NCBI RefSeq assembly: GCF_000284595.1
Contig: NC_017671.1
Coordinates: 591,001 to 655,000 of the forward strand
Direction: 5' to 3'
DNA length: 64,000 bases
DNA from: Stenotrophomonas maltophilia D457
Lineage (GTDB): Bacteria > Pseudomonadota > Gammaproteobacteria > Xanthomonadales > Xanthomonadaceae
The number at the start of each line of letters is the position of its first letter. Positions within the stretch are counted from its first letter, which is position 1. Below the pieces are notes generated by a model that ran no database searches, was not told the DNA's origin, and was given only the letters and a program-made list of their open reading frames with translations. Positions 25,905 through 34,668 of the stretch are shown here, one piece after another. Made by a program: the position numbers and the translations under genes.

Positions 25905-27399
25905 GATCTGCCTCCCGCAGGGCGTCGTAGCGGGCCGGATCGGACACCGGCGGATGACGCAGCGTCACTCGCGAGGCGACCGTCTCGATCGTGCGGTCCG
26001 GATGCTGCAATCGCCCCAGCACGTTGAGCACGTGGTCGGCGCGCACCAGGCCGGACTCGAGTGCCAGTTCCACCGCCACCAGTACCGCTTCGAGCCCGTG
26101 CACGGGTACGGCGGCCAGCACCTGGGCCATGGCGCGGTCGCCGTGAGGCTGGCGCAGCAACACCTGCTGCAGCTTGCGCAGCGGATCGGGCATGGACAGG
26201 AACGGCGCGCCGTCACGCAGTGCCCCCGGCTTGCGCTGGACCAGGGCGATGTAGTGCTGCCAGTCGTAGTGGACCCGATCACGCTCGAAGCTGCGCCGGT
26301 GGCGGGCGACCTCGGCCTCGCCGACCACCACGGCCAGTTCGAAGGGATACACGCGCAGGCTGGCGACGGCGTGGGCGTGTTCGCACGGCACGCTGTAGCG
26401 GTTGCGCTGGAAGCTGACCAGCGCGGTCGAACTGACCCGCACCGGCCGCTCGATGTAGCCGTCGAAGGGCGCGGGCATCGGCATCAGGTGGGGCTGTTCG
26501 TCCTCCAGAGCTTCGGCCACGGTGATGTCGGAGGCATCCGGATGCGCCTGCATCGGCCAAGCGGCGCGGCACTCGCTGGCGAGCCAGGCGTTGAGGGTGT
26601 CCAGATCTGGCCAGTGGCGGGCCCCGGCCTCGATCCAGATCTGTCGGCGCCGGTCCTGCACGTTCTTCTCGACCCGCCCCTTCTCCCAACCCGCGGCGCG
26701 GTTGCAGAACTCCGCGGCGAACAGGTAGTGGCTGATCATGGCGTGGAAGCGGGCGTTGACCCGCCGTTCCCGGTGCTGGCCGATCCCGTCCACCGCCGTC
26801 TTCATGTTGTCGTAGATGCCGCGGCGCGGCACGCCACCGAAGGCGGTAAACGCCTGGGTATGAGCATCGAACAGCATCTCGTGGCTCTGGGTGGGATAGG
26901 CCACCAACCAGAAGGCGCGGCTGCAGGCCAGCTTCACGTGGGCGAGATCCAGCGGCATCTTGGCGTGGCTGCCGACGAAGGCGTACTCGCGGCTCCAGTC
27001 GAACTGGAAGGCTTCACCCGGAGGAAAGTGCAACGGCACGAAGGCCGGGCGGCGGCTGGCGCCGCCGGCCGCCTTCCACTGGCGGATGAAGGCCGTCACC
27101 CGGGTGTAGGTGCCCGGATAGCCGATCGCCTGCAACTGCGAGAACAGCACCTTGGCGGTGCGTTGTTCCCGCCGGGGACGATGGCTGTCGGCACGCAGCC
27201 ACGTCTCCAACTGGGACCGGTAGGGATCGAGCCGGGAGGGCGAGGCTCGCCTGGGATAGACCGGCTCGGACTGGCCGCTGCGCAGCCATCGCCGGATGGT
27301 ATTGCGGGATAGGCCCGTGCGCTTGGCGATCTCGCGCAGCGGCAGGCCATCGCGGAAATGCATCCGCCGGATCTTGGCCAACATGACCATGGTGATCAC
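25891..27399 (-). CDS. istA: IS21-family transposase IstA
   Basis: 502 residues. N-terminal helix-turn-helix ([21 protein letters not shown], given here as [19 protein letters not shown], about 20-38) and a central rve-type DDE core: Asp in [13 protein letters not shown], Asp in [13 protein letters not shown], Glu in [13 protein letters not shown]. The C-terminal region has the Mu-type beta-barrel pattern ([19 protein letters not shown]). No frameshift or stop, so the element is potentially active. Confidence 0.95.
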   Translation of the reverse strand: MITMVMLAKIRRMHFRDGLPLREIAKRTGLSRNTIRRWLRSGQSEPVYPRRASPSRLDPYRSQLETWLRADSHRPRREQRTAKVLFSQLQAIGYPGTYTRVTAFIRQWKAAGGASRRPAFVPLHFPPGEAFQFDWSREYAFVGSHAKMPLDLAHVKLACSRAFWLVAYPTQSHEMLFDAHTQAFTAFGGVPRRGIYDNMKTAVDGIGQHRERRVNARFHAMISHYLFAAEFCNRAAGWEKGRVEKNVQDRRRQIWIEAGARHWPDLDTLNAWLASECRAAWPMQAHPDASDITVAEALEDEQPHLMPMPAPFDGYIERPVRVSSTALVSFQRNRYSVPCEHAHAVASLRVYPFELAVVVGEAEVARHRRSFERDRVHYDWQHYIALVQRKPGALRDGAPFLSMPDPLRKLQQVLLRQPHGDRAMAQVLAAVPVHGLEAVLVAVELALESGLVRADHVLNVLGRLQHPDRTIETVASRVTLRHPPVSDPARYDALREADHVDA

Positions 27400-27506
27400 T
27401 CCTGAAATCCCCCGAGCAAAAGATGCTCAGGATGTGGGCTTCAGGTGGGTCAGTTTTACCCGCGCATCACCGCCGAAAGTGGGTCAGTTCTGGATGCGCG
27501 CCAACA

Positions 27507-27514
27507 CATTTATC
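27507..27514. repeat. Target-site duplication CATTTATC (right) of the IS21-family element
   Basis: Second copy of the 8-bp duplication; see 25031-25038. Confidence 0.9.
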
Positions 27515-28041
27515 CTCCGGCCGACGGCGATTTCCACCGCTTCCTTGGTGCAATCGTCCACCACCGTCAGGCACTTGATCGGGCGCCCGTTGGCCAGGGC
27601 GTCGAAGACGAAGTCCATCGACCAGGTGTGGTTGGGCCCCGACGGCAGCTGCAGCGGACGGCGCTCGACGGCCACGCGATCGCGCTTGCGGCGCTTGCGC
27701 ACCGCCAGGCCAGCGTTGCGGTACAGCCGGTAGATTCGCTTGTGGTTGGCGATCCAGCCCTCCCGTTCCAGCAGGATGTGCAGCCGTCGGTAGCCGAACC
27801 GGCGACGTTCGCCCGCCAACGCAACGAGCCTGGCCTGCAACGGCGCGTTCGCCATGCGCGGCTGGTAGTGCAACACGCTGCGTGACAAGCCCAGTGCCCG
27901 GCAGGCCCGCCGCTCCGACAGGCCCAGCTTCGCCCGCACGTCCGCGACGGCAGCCCGTCGCGTCGGCGGGCTCAGTATTTTCCCCGCGCCACGATCCTCA
28001 GCGCTTCGTTGTCCAACATCGACTCGGCCAACAGCTTTTTG
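27507..28041 (-). pseudogene. IS3-family transposase OrfB, 5' fragment
   Basis: N-terminal part of OrfB from the presumed frameshift region to the IS21 insertion: KILSPPTRRAAVADVRAKLG, ERRRFGYRRLHILLEREGW, RKRRKRDRVAVERRPLQLPS, then the first catalytic Asp in HTWSMDFVFDALANG and LTVVDDCTKEAVEIAVG. Joined with the fragment at 24600-25038 after removal of the IS21 element and one 8-bp repeat, the frame reads GRRI-NGQN-VADI without error. Confidence 0.88.
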
Positions 28042-28235
28042 AGCCGCGCGTTCTCCGCTTCCAGTGCCTTCAGGCGCTTGGCGTCGGGCACATCCATGCC
28101 GCCGAACTTGCGCCGCCACAGGTAGAACGACGCGTCACTGAAGCCGTGCTTGCGGCAAAGCTCCTTGACCGGCGTGCCGGCGGCCGCCTGCTTCAGGAAG
28201 CCGATGATCTGCTCTTCGGTGTATCGCTTCTTCAT
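27972..28235 (-). CDS. IS3-family transposase OrfA
   Basis: 87 residues, MKKRYTEEQIIGFLKQAAAG, with the helix-turn-helix TPVKELCRKHGFSDASFYLW and a leucine-zipper region ALEAENARLKKLLAESMLD. It overlaps OrfB, which lies in the -1 frame; CAAAAAG (complement of 28035-28041) is a plausible slippery heptamer for making the OrfAB fusion, as known for IS3-family elements. Confidence 0.92.
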   Translation of the reverse strand: MKKRYTEEQIIGFLKQAAAGTPVKELCRKHGFSDASFYLWRRKFGGMDVPDAKRLKALEAENARLKKLLAESMLDNEALRIVARGKY

Positions 28236-28300
28236 GTCCGTCCTCTTGTGAGACGGACTCTACTAAGATCAGGTTGGCCCGGAAAACGGGGGGCAGGTCA

Positions 28301-28304
28301 AACC
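28301..28304. repeat. Target-site duplication AACC (right) of the IS3-family element
   Basis: Second copy of the 4-bp duplication; see 24567-24570. Confidence 0.88.
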
Positions 28305-29141
28305 CGCTATCGACATGCCGACCATCAAGGGCGCTGCAATCGAAAGCAGAACTTCTTCTGGCAGGCCGAACGGTGCGTGCAAGGAATAGATGGTGCATGC
28401 CAGCAGCGCCAGGAAAGCAACACCTACGGCTTGGCGCTGCATTGCATTGCGTGCTGTCGGCATGCCGGCACGGCTGAGATGTAGGATAAGGAGGCCGAGA
28501 ACGAAATATTGGCTGTGGACCAGTACGTTGAGTGATGCGAACTCGTTCAGTTGGCCATCAAAGCTGTCCTGCAGGTAGCGCTTTGAAAGTACTGCAATCG
28601 GGCATAGCACTACCCACGCGAGTGCTGCCGACTTGACTGTCCTGATGGTCGAAAGCAGCAGCGGGAACATGAAGTAGAAAAGCCATTCGATACCGATGGA
28701 CCAACCGCCGCCGACGAGGCCGCTCTGCTTGCCTGGTACAAGCGTAAACAGGAAGCTTCCTGACAGCATGAAGTCGAGCAGAGGTGGCATCGGTTGATCC
28801 ATGGCCAGCCGAAAAGCCACGCCTGTGAGGATCATGAAGTAAAACAGCGGAGCGATTCGGAAGAATCTTTTCTGGTAGAAGACTTTGATCGCTTCGGTAC
28901 TGCTCATGCGTGAATAGTAGGCATGACCGATAGCAAACGCGCTCAGCACGAAGAACACGCGGACGAAGAAGTCCATCCTTCCGGTAATGGCCGCAGCCGT
29001 CTCATTGATCGGGATGCCCGAAAGATAGAGGACATGAAACATGACCACGCCGAGCGCCGCCAATCCGCGGAGGACGTCCGGCCCGTGGATGCGGTCTTGC
29101 ATCTGATTGTTCATAGTAGGACGTGAACCCGTGAAGGAGAA

Positions 29142-29170
29142 AAGGGCCGGCTGAACTTCAGCCGGCCCTT
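29142..29170 (-). terminator. Terminator of the etfBA operon
   Basis: Inverted repeat AGGGCCGGCTGAA / TTCAGCCGGCCCT with a T-run on the minus strand (CCCTTTTCTCC) 30 bp after the etfA stop. It also separates etfA from the acyltransferase gene. Confidence 0.85.
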
Positions 29171-29199
29171 GGATGGCGGGAGGCCTCTGCGCTGAGTCG

Positions 29200-30138
29200 T
29201 CAGAGCGCCTTTTCCAGCTCCGGCAGGATCGCAAACAGATCGCCCACCAGGCCGATATCGGCGATCTCGAAGATCGGCGAATCCGGATCCTTGTTGATCG
29301 CGACGATCGTGCCGGCATCCTTGATGCCGGTCAGGTGCTGGATGGCGCCACTGATGCCGACGGCCACGTAAAGTTCCGGGGCGATGATCTTGCCGGTCTG
29401 GCCGACCTGCAGGTCGCTGGGCACGTAGCCGGCATCAACCGCAGCGCGCGAGGCACCGACGGCGGCACCGAGCTTGTCGGCCAGCTGGAAGATGACCTTG
29501 AAGTTCTCTTCCGAACCGACACCACGGCCACCGGAGACCACGCGCTTGGCGCTCTGCAGGTCCGGGCGGTCGCTGGCACCAGCGGCGAGGCCGACGAAGC
29601 GGGTGTGGGTCGGCAGGGCAGCATCGACGCTGGCCGCCTCGATGGTCGCGCTGCCGCCCTGGGCGGCTTCCGGCCACGAGGCGGCACGCACTGTGGCGAC
29701 CACGATCTGGTCGGCCGGGGCTTCCACGGTGATGATCGCGTTGCCGGCGTAGATCGGGCGCTTGAAGGTGTGGCTGCCTTCAACGCTCATCAGGTCGGAA
29801 ACCTGGTTGACGCCCAGCAGGGCGGCCACGCACGGCATCAGGTCCTTGCCGAAGGTGGTCGACGGGCCGAACACGTGGGTGTAACCCTTGGCCAGCTGCG
29901 CGATCTGCGGTGCCAGCACCTGGGCGATGGCCTGCGCGTTGGCAGCGTTGGCCACGGTCAGGACCTTGGCGACGCCAGCGATCTTCGCGGCCTCGGCAGC
30001 CACGGCAGCCGGATCGGCGGCCAGCACCAGCACGTCGATGCTGGCGCCGCTGATGGCGGCAGCAGCGCTGACGGTCTTGGCGGTGGCGGCGTTGAGCTTG
30101 CCGTCGTGGTGCTCGGCGATGACGAGAATCCTGCTCAT
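29200..30138 (-). CDS. etfA: Electron transfer flavoprotein alpha subunit
   Basis: 312 residues. FAD-binding partner of EtfB, carrying electrons from acyl-CoA and other dehydrogenases to ETF-ubiquinone oxidoreductase. The C-terminal FAD domain is clear: [50 protein letters not shown] and [20 protein letters not shown], each typical of EtfA. Its ATG overlaps the etfB stop by one base. In Xanthomonadaceae this gene marks the right border of the LPS locus. Confidence 0.96.
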   Translation of the reverse strand: MSRILVIAEHHDGKLNAATAKTVSAAAAISGASIDVLVLAADPAAVAAEAAKIAGVAKVLTVANAANAQAIAQVLAPQIAQLAKGYTHVFGPSTTFGKDLMPCVAALLGVNQVSDLMSVEGSHTFKRPIYAGNAIITVEAPADQIVVATVRAASWPEAAQGGSATIEAASVDAALPTHTRFVGLAAGASDRPDLQSAKRVVSGGRGVGSEENFKVIFQLADKLGAAVGASRAAVDAGYVPSDLQVGQTGKIIAPELYVAVGISGAIQHLTGIKDAGTIVAINKDPDSPIFEIADIGLVGDLFAILPELEKAL

Positions 30139-30884
30139 TACAGCAACCCCTTCTGCTTGAGTGCGGCAACCAGTTCGGCCGCGTCCTTGACCATCACACC
30201 CTTGCTGCGCTTGGACGGCGCGGCGTACTGGGTGGTCTTGAAGGTGTCGGCGGCTTCAACGCCGAGGTCGGCCAGCTGCAGGGTCTCCAGCGGCTTGGCC
30301 TTGGCCTTCATGATGTCCGGCAGCTTGATGAAGCGCGGCTCGTTCAGGCGCAGGTCGGTGGTGACCACGGCCGGCAGATCGACTTCCAGCGTTTCCAGGC
30401 CGGCGTCGACTTCGCGGGTCACCGTGGCCTTGCCGTCGGCAAGGTCCAGCTTGCTGGCGAAGGTCGCCTGCGGGCGCCCCCACAGCGTGGCCAGCATCTG
30501 GCCGGTCTGGTTGGCGTCGTCGTCGATCGCCTGCTTGCCCAGGATCACCAGGTCCGGCTGTTCCTTCTCGATCAGCTTGAGCAGGGTGCGCGCGGCGGTC
30601 AGCGGCTGGATGGCCTGGTCGGTGACTACATGGACGGCGCGGTTGGCGCCCATGGCCAGGCCGTTGCGCAGGTGCGCCTGGGCATCGGCCGGGGCGATGG
30701 TGGCGACCACGACTTCGCTGGCGATGCCCTTGTCGCGCAGGCGCAGGGCCTCTTCCAGGGCGATTTCATCGAAGGGGTTGGGGGACAGCTTGACGCCGTC
30801 GGTGACCACGCCGGAACCGTCCGGCTTGACCTGAATGCGGACGTTGTAGTCCACCACGCGCTTGTACGCGACGAGGATTTTCAT
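30138..30884 (-). CDS. etfB: Electron transfer flavoprotein beta subunit
   Basis: 248 residues from the ATG complementary to 30882-30884 (MKILVAYKRVVDYNVRIQV). AMP-binding half of ETF. Motifs: SPNPFDEIALEEALRLR, DLVILGKQAIDDDANQTGQM (the conserved adenine-nucleotide loop) and LPAVVTTDLRLNEPRFIKLP-type signature. First gene of the etfBA operon, transcribed away from rmlB. Confidence 0.96.
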   Translation of the reverse strand: MKILVAYKRVVDYNVRIQVKPDGSGVVTDGVKLSPNPFDEIALEEALRLRDKGIASEVVVATIAPADAQAHLRNGLAMGANRAVHVVTDQAIQPLTAARTLLKLIEKEQPDLVILGKQAIDDDANQTGQMLATLWGRPQATFASKLDLADGKATVTREVDAGLETLEVDLPAVVTTDLRLNEPRFIKLPDIMKAKAKPLETLQLADLGVEAADTFKTTQYAAPSKRSKGVMVKDAAELVAALKQKGLL

Positions 30885-31164
30885 CTGGTACGGGGTCCTT
30901 CAATAACGGAGAGAACGTCCGGTCCTCGCACAGCAACCGGTTCGGGGGTGGGACCCCGATTCTAGCTGGCTTGAGGGGACCATGCGAATGCGTATGGTCC
31001 TGTAGTGATGCTGCGCCGCCGCATGGCTTTGGCGTGAAGGCAGCTTTCTGATGTCATGTTCACGTCATGCAGGCAGTCGTGAAGGTTTCCCCGATGTATC
31101 CTGTCCCGCTATGTCGGGCACCGTGGGTGCCTGTGGACGTCATCATTGAACAGGAGATCAGGTA
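30885..31164. other. Divergent promoter region between etfB and rmlB
   Basis: 280 bp without a gene. TTGAGG (30971-30976), 16 bp, TATGGT (30993-30998) is a weak rightward promoter candidate. An AGGAG ribosome-binding site (31152-31156) precedes the GTG start of rmlB. No terminator or operator is clear. Confidence 0.4.
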
Positions 31165-32220
31165 GTGCCCACATGGCTTGTCACCGGCGGTGCCGGCTTT
31201 ATCGGCGGAAACTTCGTCCTCGAGGCAGTTGCCCGTGGCATCAAGGTCATCAACCTCGACGCCCTGACCTACGCCGGCAACCTGAAGACCCTGTCCAGCC
31301 TGGACGGCAACCCGAACCACGTGTTCGTGCAGGGTGACATCGGCGACGGTGCTCTGGTGACCCGTTTGTTGGCCGAGCACCAGCCCGATGCGGTGCTGAA
31401 CTTCGCCGCCGAGAGCCACGTCGACCGTTCCATCGATGGCCCGGGTGCGTTCATTCAGACCAACGTAGTGGGCACCCTGGGGCTGCTGGAAGCGGTGCGC
31501 GACTACTGGAAGGCGCTGCCAGCCGAGCAGGGCGCCGCCTTCCGCTTCCTGCACGTGTCCACTGACGAGGTGTACGGCACCCTGGGTGAGACCGGCAAGT
31601 TCAGCGAAACCACGCCGTATGCTCCGAACTCCCCCTATTCGGCGTCGAAGGCCGCTTCGGACCACTTGGTCCGCGCCTTCCACCACACCTACGGGCTGCC
31701 GGTGCTGACCACCAACTGCTCCAACAACTACGGTCCGTACCACTTCCCAGAGAAGCTGATCCCGCTGGTGATTGCCAAGGCGCTGGCTGGCGAACCGCTG
31801 CCGGTGTACGGCGATGGCAAGCAGGTGCGCGACTGGCTGTTCGTGTCCGACCACTGCGAAGCGATCCGCACCGTTTTGGCCAAGGGCCAGGTGGGCGAGA
31901 CCTATAACGTCGGCGGCAATTCGGAAAAGCAGAACATCGAAGTGGTGCAGGCGATCTGCGCACTGCTGGACCAGCGCCGTCCGCGCGAAGACGGCCAGCC
32001 GCGCAGCAGCCAGATTACCTACGTCACCGACCGCCCCGGTCATGATCGCCGCTATGCGATCGATGCCTCGAAGCTGAAGAACGATCTGGGCTGGGAACCG
32101 GCCTACACCTTCGAACAGGGCATCACCTTCACCGTTGACTGGTACCTGGACAACCAGGAATGGGTCAACGGCGTGCTGGACGGCAGCTACCGTCTGCAGC
32201 GCATCGGCACCGCAGCCTGA
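31165..32220 (+). CDS. rmlB: dTDP-glucose 4,6-dehydratase
   Basis: 351 residues from GTG 31165. Second enzyme of dTDP-L-rhamnose synthesis: oxidises, dehydrates and re-reduces dTDP-glucose to the 4-keto-6-deoxy sugar. NAD Rossmann motif [12 protein letters not shown] (6-17), catalytic TDEVYG and Y-x3-K ([14 protein letters not shown]), [14 protein letters not shown] and [12 protein letters not shown] segments are all RmlB signatures. First gene of rmlBACD; the genes are 14 bp apart or overlapping. Confidence 0.96.
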   Translation: MPTWLVTGGAGFIGGNFVLEAVARGIKVINLDALTYAGNLKTLSSLDGNPNHVFVQGDIGDGALVTRLLAEHQPDAVLNFAAESHVDRSIDGPGAFIQTNVVGTLGLLEAVRDYWKALPAEQGAAFRFLHVSTDEVYGTLGETGKFSETTPYAPNSPYSASKAASDHLVRAFHHTYGLPVLTTNCSNNYGPYHFPEKLIPLVIAKALAGEPLPVYGDGKQVRDWLFVSDHCEAIRTVLAKGQVGETYNVGGNSEKQNIEVVQAICALLDQRRPREDGQPRSSQITYVTDRPGHDRRYAIDASKLKNDLGWEPAYTFEQGITFTVDWYLDNQEWVNGVLDGSYRLQRIGTAA

Positions 32221-32234
32221 ATCCAGGAGATTTC

Positions 32235-33122
32235 ATGACCCAGCGCAAAGGCATCATCCTGGCCGGGGGCTCCGGCACCCGCCTGTACCCGATCACCAAG
32301 GGCGTCAGCAAGCAGCTGCTGCCGGTGTACGACAAGCCGATGATCTACTACCCGCTCAGCGTGCTGATGCTGGCGGGCATCCGCGAAGTGCTGATCATCA
32401 ACACCCCGCACGAGCAGGCGCTGTTCCAGCAGCTGCTGGGCGACGGTTCGCAGTGGGGAATGGACATCCAGTACGCGGTGCAGCCGAGTCCGGATGGCCT
32501 GGCCCAGGCCTACCTGATCGGCCGCGACTTCGTGGCTGGCAAGCCGAGCTGCCTGGTGCTGGGCGACAACATCTTCCACGGCCACGGTCTGCGAGAAGTG
32601 CTGCGCAACGCCGACCAGCGCGAGCAGGGCGCGACCGTATTCGGCTACTGGGTCAACGACCCGGAACGCTACGGCGTGGCCGAGTTCGACAAGGACGGCA
32701 AGGTCATCGATCTGGTCGAGAAGCCGGAGAATCCGCGATCGAACTACGCGGTCACCGGCCTGTACTTCTACGACGGCAATGCCAGCGACTATGCGGCCGA
32801 GCTCAAGCCGTCGCCGCGTGGCGAGCTGGAGATCACCGATCTGAACCAGCGCTACCTGCGCGAGGGCCATCTGCATCTTGAAGCGCTCGGCCGTGGTTAC
32901 GCCTGGCTCGATACCGGCACCCATCAGTCGCTGCTTGAGGCGTCCAACTTCATCGAGACCATCCAGACCCGTCAGGGCCTGCAGGTGTGCTGCCCGGAAG
33001 AAATCGCGTTCGGCAAGGGCTGGATCAACGCCGAGCAGCTGGAAGCACTGGCTGCGCCGCTGATCAAGAATGGCTACGGCCAGTACCTGCACAAGCTCGC
33101 CCTGCGTGGAGTCGTTCCGTGA
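32235..33122 (+). CDS. rmlA: Glucose-1-phosphate thymidylyltransferase
   Basis: 295 residues from ATG 32235 with an AGGAG site at 32225-32229. Makes dTDP-glucose from dTTP and glucose-1-phosphate, and is feedback-inhibited by dTDP-rhamnose. Nucleotidyltransferase motif [33 protein letters not shown] and [20 protein letters not shown] are diagnostic for RmlA. Its stop overlaps the GTG of rmlC. Confidence 0.97.
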   Translation: MTQRKGIILAGGSGTRLYPITKGVSKQLLPVYDKPMIYYPLSVLMLAGIREVLIINTPHEQALFQQLLGDGSQWGMDIQYAVQPSPDGLAQAYLIGRDFVAGKPSCLVLGDNIFHGHGLREVLRNADQREQGATVFGYWVNDPERYGVAEFDKDGKVIDLVEKPENPRSNYAVTGLYFYDGNASDYAAELKPSPRGELEITDLNQRYLREGHLHLEALGRGYAWLDTGTHQSLLEASNFIETIQTRQGLQVCCPEEIAFGKGWINAEQLEALAAPLIKNGYGQYLHKLALRGVVP

Positions 33123-33676
33123 AAGTGATTGAAACCAAGTTGCCCGGCTGCGTGGTGATCGAGCCGGCGGTGTTCGGCGACGCCCGCGGTTATTTCTTCG
33201 AAACCTGGAACGCCGAGCGCTTCGCCGCGCTGGGCCTGCCGGACCGTTTCGTGCAGAGCAACGTGTCGACCTCTGCGCAGGGCGTGCTGCGCGGCCTGCA
33301 TTACCAATGGCCGCGGCCGCAGGGCAAGCTGGTCAGCGTGCTGGAAGGCGAGGTCTATGACGTGGCAGTGGATATCCGCCGCGGTTCGCCGACCTTCGGC
33401 CAGTGGGAAGCGGTGGTGTTGAGCGCGGAGAACAAGAAGCAGTTCTGGATCCCGGAGGGCTTTGCCCATGGCTTTGCCGTGTTGTCCGAGCGTGCGGTGT
33501 TCAGCTACCTGTGCACTGAGGTGTACCTCAAGGACTTCGATGCCGGCGTGCGCTGGAACGATGCAGGCATCGCCGTGGACTGGCCGGTCAGTGCACCGAC
33601 CTTGTCGGCCAAGGACGAGAACGCACCCTTCCTGAAGGACATTGCTGAAGACCGCCTACCGGTCTACGTGCCATGA
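33119..33676 (+). CDS. rmlC: dTDP-4-dehydrorhamnose 3,5-epimerase
   Basis: 185 residues from GTG 33119 (GTGA overlap with rmlA). Cupin-fold epimerase, third step to dTDP-L-rhamnose. Signature [32 protein letters not shown] with the catalytic His, [20 protein letters not shown] and [14 protein letters not shown]. The 3' end overlaps rmlD (ATGA). Confidence 0.96.
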   Translation: MKVIETKLPGCVVIEPAVFGDARGYFFETWNAERFAALGLPDRFVQSNVSTSAQGVLRGLHYQWPRPQGKLVSVLEGEVYDVAVDIRRGSPTFGQWEAVVLSAENKKQFWIPEGFAHGFAVLSERAVFSYLCTEVYLKDFDAGVRWNDAGIAVDWPVSAPTLSAKDENAPFLKDIAEDRLPVYVP

Positions 33677-34566
33677 CCGTGCTGGTGTTCGGTGGCAACG
33701 GGCAGGTGGGCCAGGAGTTGCTGCGCGCGCTGGCGCCGCTGGGGAAGGTGATTGCAACCACGCGCAGCGGCCAACTGCCCGACGGAAGTACCTGTGAAAC
33801 GGCCGATTTCGGCCAGCCCGACAGCCTGCCGGCATTGCTGGACCGCGTGCAGCCATTGGTAGTGGTCAATGCGGCGGCTTACACCGCTGTTGATCGCGCC
33901 GAACAGGACGTCGATGCGGCCTTCGCCGCCAACGCGCAGGCACCAGGCGTGATCGCGCGCTGGTGTGCGGCGCATGGCGTGCCGTTCGTGCATTACTCCA
34001 CCGACTACGTGTTCGACGGCCAGGGCAGCGCGCCCTACCGCGAGGACGAGCCGACCGCACCGCTGGGCGTGTATGGCACCAGCAAGCGCGATGGCGAGGA
34101 CGCGGTGCGTGCGGCCGGTGGCCGCCATCTGATTTTCCGCACGGCGTGGGTGTATGCCTCGCACGGCGCGAACTTCCTGCGCACCATGCTGCGCGTGGGC
34201 GCCGAGCGCGATGCGTTGCGGGTGGTGGCCGACCAGATCGGTACGCCGACGCCGGCGGCGCTGATCGCCGATGTCACCGCGCAGGCACTGCAGCATCCGG
34301 GCCAGCTGTCGGGTACCTGGCACCTGACCGCCAGCGGCCGGACCAGCTGGCATGGCTTTGCCGAGGCCATATTTGCCGAGGCGTTGGCCAGCGGTGTGTT
34401 GGCCAAGGTGCCGATGGTCGAGGCGATTCCCAGTTCCGAGTATCCGACCCCGGCCAAGCGCCCGGCCTGGTCGGTGCTGGACAACCGCAAGCTGCAGCAG
34501 GATTTCGGCGTCGTGCTGCCGAGCTGGCAGGATGGCCTGAAGCGGGTGATGGCGGAGCTGGCCTGA
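33673..34566 (+). CDS. rmlD: dTDP-4-dehydrorhamnose reductase
   Basis: 297 residues from ATG 33673. Final NAD(P)H-dependent reduction giving dTDP-L-rhamnose for LPS. GGNGQVGQELL Rossmann loop, NAAAYTAVDRAE, HYSTDYVFDG and the Y-x3-K in YGTSKRDGE are RmlD hallmarks. Last gene of the operon, followed by SMAG-like and GGGTCAG palindromes. Confidence 0.96.
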   Translation: MTVLVFGGNGQVGQELLRALAPLGKVIATTRSGQLPDGSTCETADFGQPDSLPALLDRVQPLVVVNAAAYTAVDRAEQDVDAAFAANAQAPGVIARWCAAHGVPFVHYSTDYVFDGQGSAPYREDEPTAPLGVYGTSKRDGEDAVRAAGGRHLIFRTAWVYASHGANFLRTMLRVGAERDALRVVADQIGTPTPAALIADVTAQALQHPGQLSGTWHLTASGRTSWHGFAEAIFAEALASGVLAKVPMVEAIPSSEYPTPAKRPAWSVLDNRKLQQDFGVVLPSWQDGLKRVMAELA

Positions 34567-34571
34567 CGGCC

Positions 34572-34594
34572 GTAGCGCCGGGCCATGCCCGGCG
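34572..34594. repeat. SMAG-like GTAG palindrome
   Basis: GTAGCGCCGGGCCATGCCCG...: GTAG header followed by a GCCGGGC/GCCCGGC stem, 5 bp after the rmlD stop. Fits the short palindromes described for S. maltophilia (SMAG). Confidence 0.75.
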
Positions 34595-34622
34595 ACGCAG
34601 CGCTGCCGGGCCGATCAGGAAC

Positions 34623-34659
34623 GGGTCAGAGCCCGTTGCGCAGCAACGGGATCCGACCC
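34623..34659. repeat. GGGTCAG-type palindrome between convergent rmlD and xanB
   Basis: GGGTCAGAGCCCGTTGC pairs imperfectly with GCAACGGGATCCGACCC around a GCA loop. Related to the palindromes at 39583 and 47283. Probably a terminator-like spacer for convergent genes. Confidence 0.7.
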
Positions 34660-34668
34660 GGACAAACC

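Larger units (their letters stand above)
25039..27506 (-). mobile_element. IS21-family element (istA/istB), 2468 bp
   Basis: Ends TGTTGGCGCGCA (left) and its complement at 27496-27506 (right), followed inward by repeated ACTGACCC-type motifs near both ends, as in the multiple terminal repeats of IS21 elements. Two genes in istA-istB order on the minus strand. Inserted in orfB of the IS3-family element. Confidence 0.93.
24571..28300 (-). mobile_element. IS3-family element (IS407-like group), split by an IS21-family element
   Basis: Terminal inverted repeats start TGACCTGCCCCC at both ends (about 45 bp imperfect, ending CTTAGTAGAGTCC). Flanked by a 4-bp target duplication AACC (24567-24570 and 28301-28304), the duplication size of the IS407 group. 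Without the nested IS21 element and its duplication the unit is about 1254 bp, a normal IS3-family length. It carries orfA and orfB with a possible -1 frameshift site. Confidence 0.92.
24286..29114 (-). pseudogene. O-acyltransferase (acyltransferase-3/OafA-like), interrupted by nested insertion sequences
   Basis: 5' part is the complement of 28305-29114 (ATG complementary to 29112-29114, MNNQMQDRIHGPDVLRGLAA); 3' part is the complement of 24286-24570. Removing 24571-28304 restores one frame of 365 codons (364 residues) across the join (SIAG|FPRWLDNKVTRW), with no other lesion seen. The restored protein has the RxxHGPDVLRG start, the conserved His in VVMFHVLYLSG, about 10 membrane helices and a basic C-terminus: an integral-membrane acyltransferase that probably acetylated the O-antigen. 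The truncated product, ending GLTCPPFSGPT, lacks the last helices and is probably inactive. Insertion looks recent because the frame is intact. Confidence 0.92.

Noticed and set aside
24571..28300. Possible composite transposon or phase-variation cassette
   Set aside because: The two elements are nested, not paired at the ends, and there is no invertase or cargo gene, so a plain double insertion explains the structure.
28923..29126. 67-codon plus-strand ORF over the acyltransferase start
   Set aside because: Antisense to the transmembrane start of the acyltransferase; no ribosome-binding site or family pattern.
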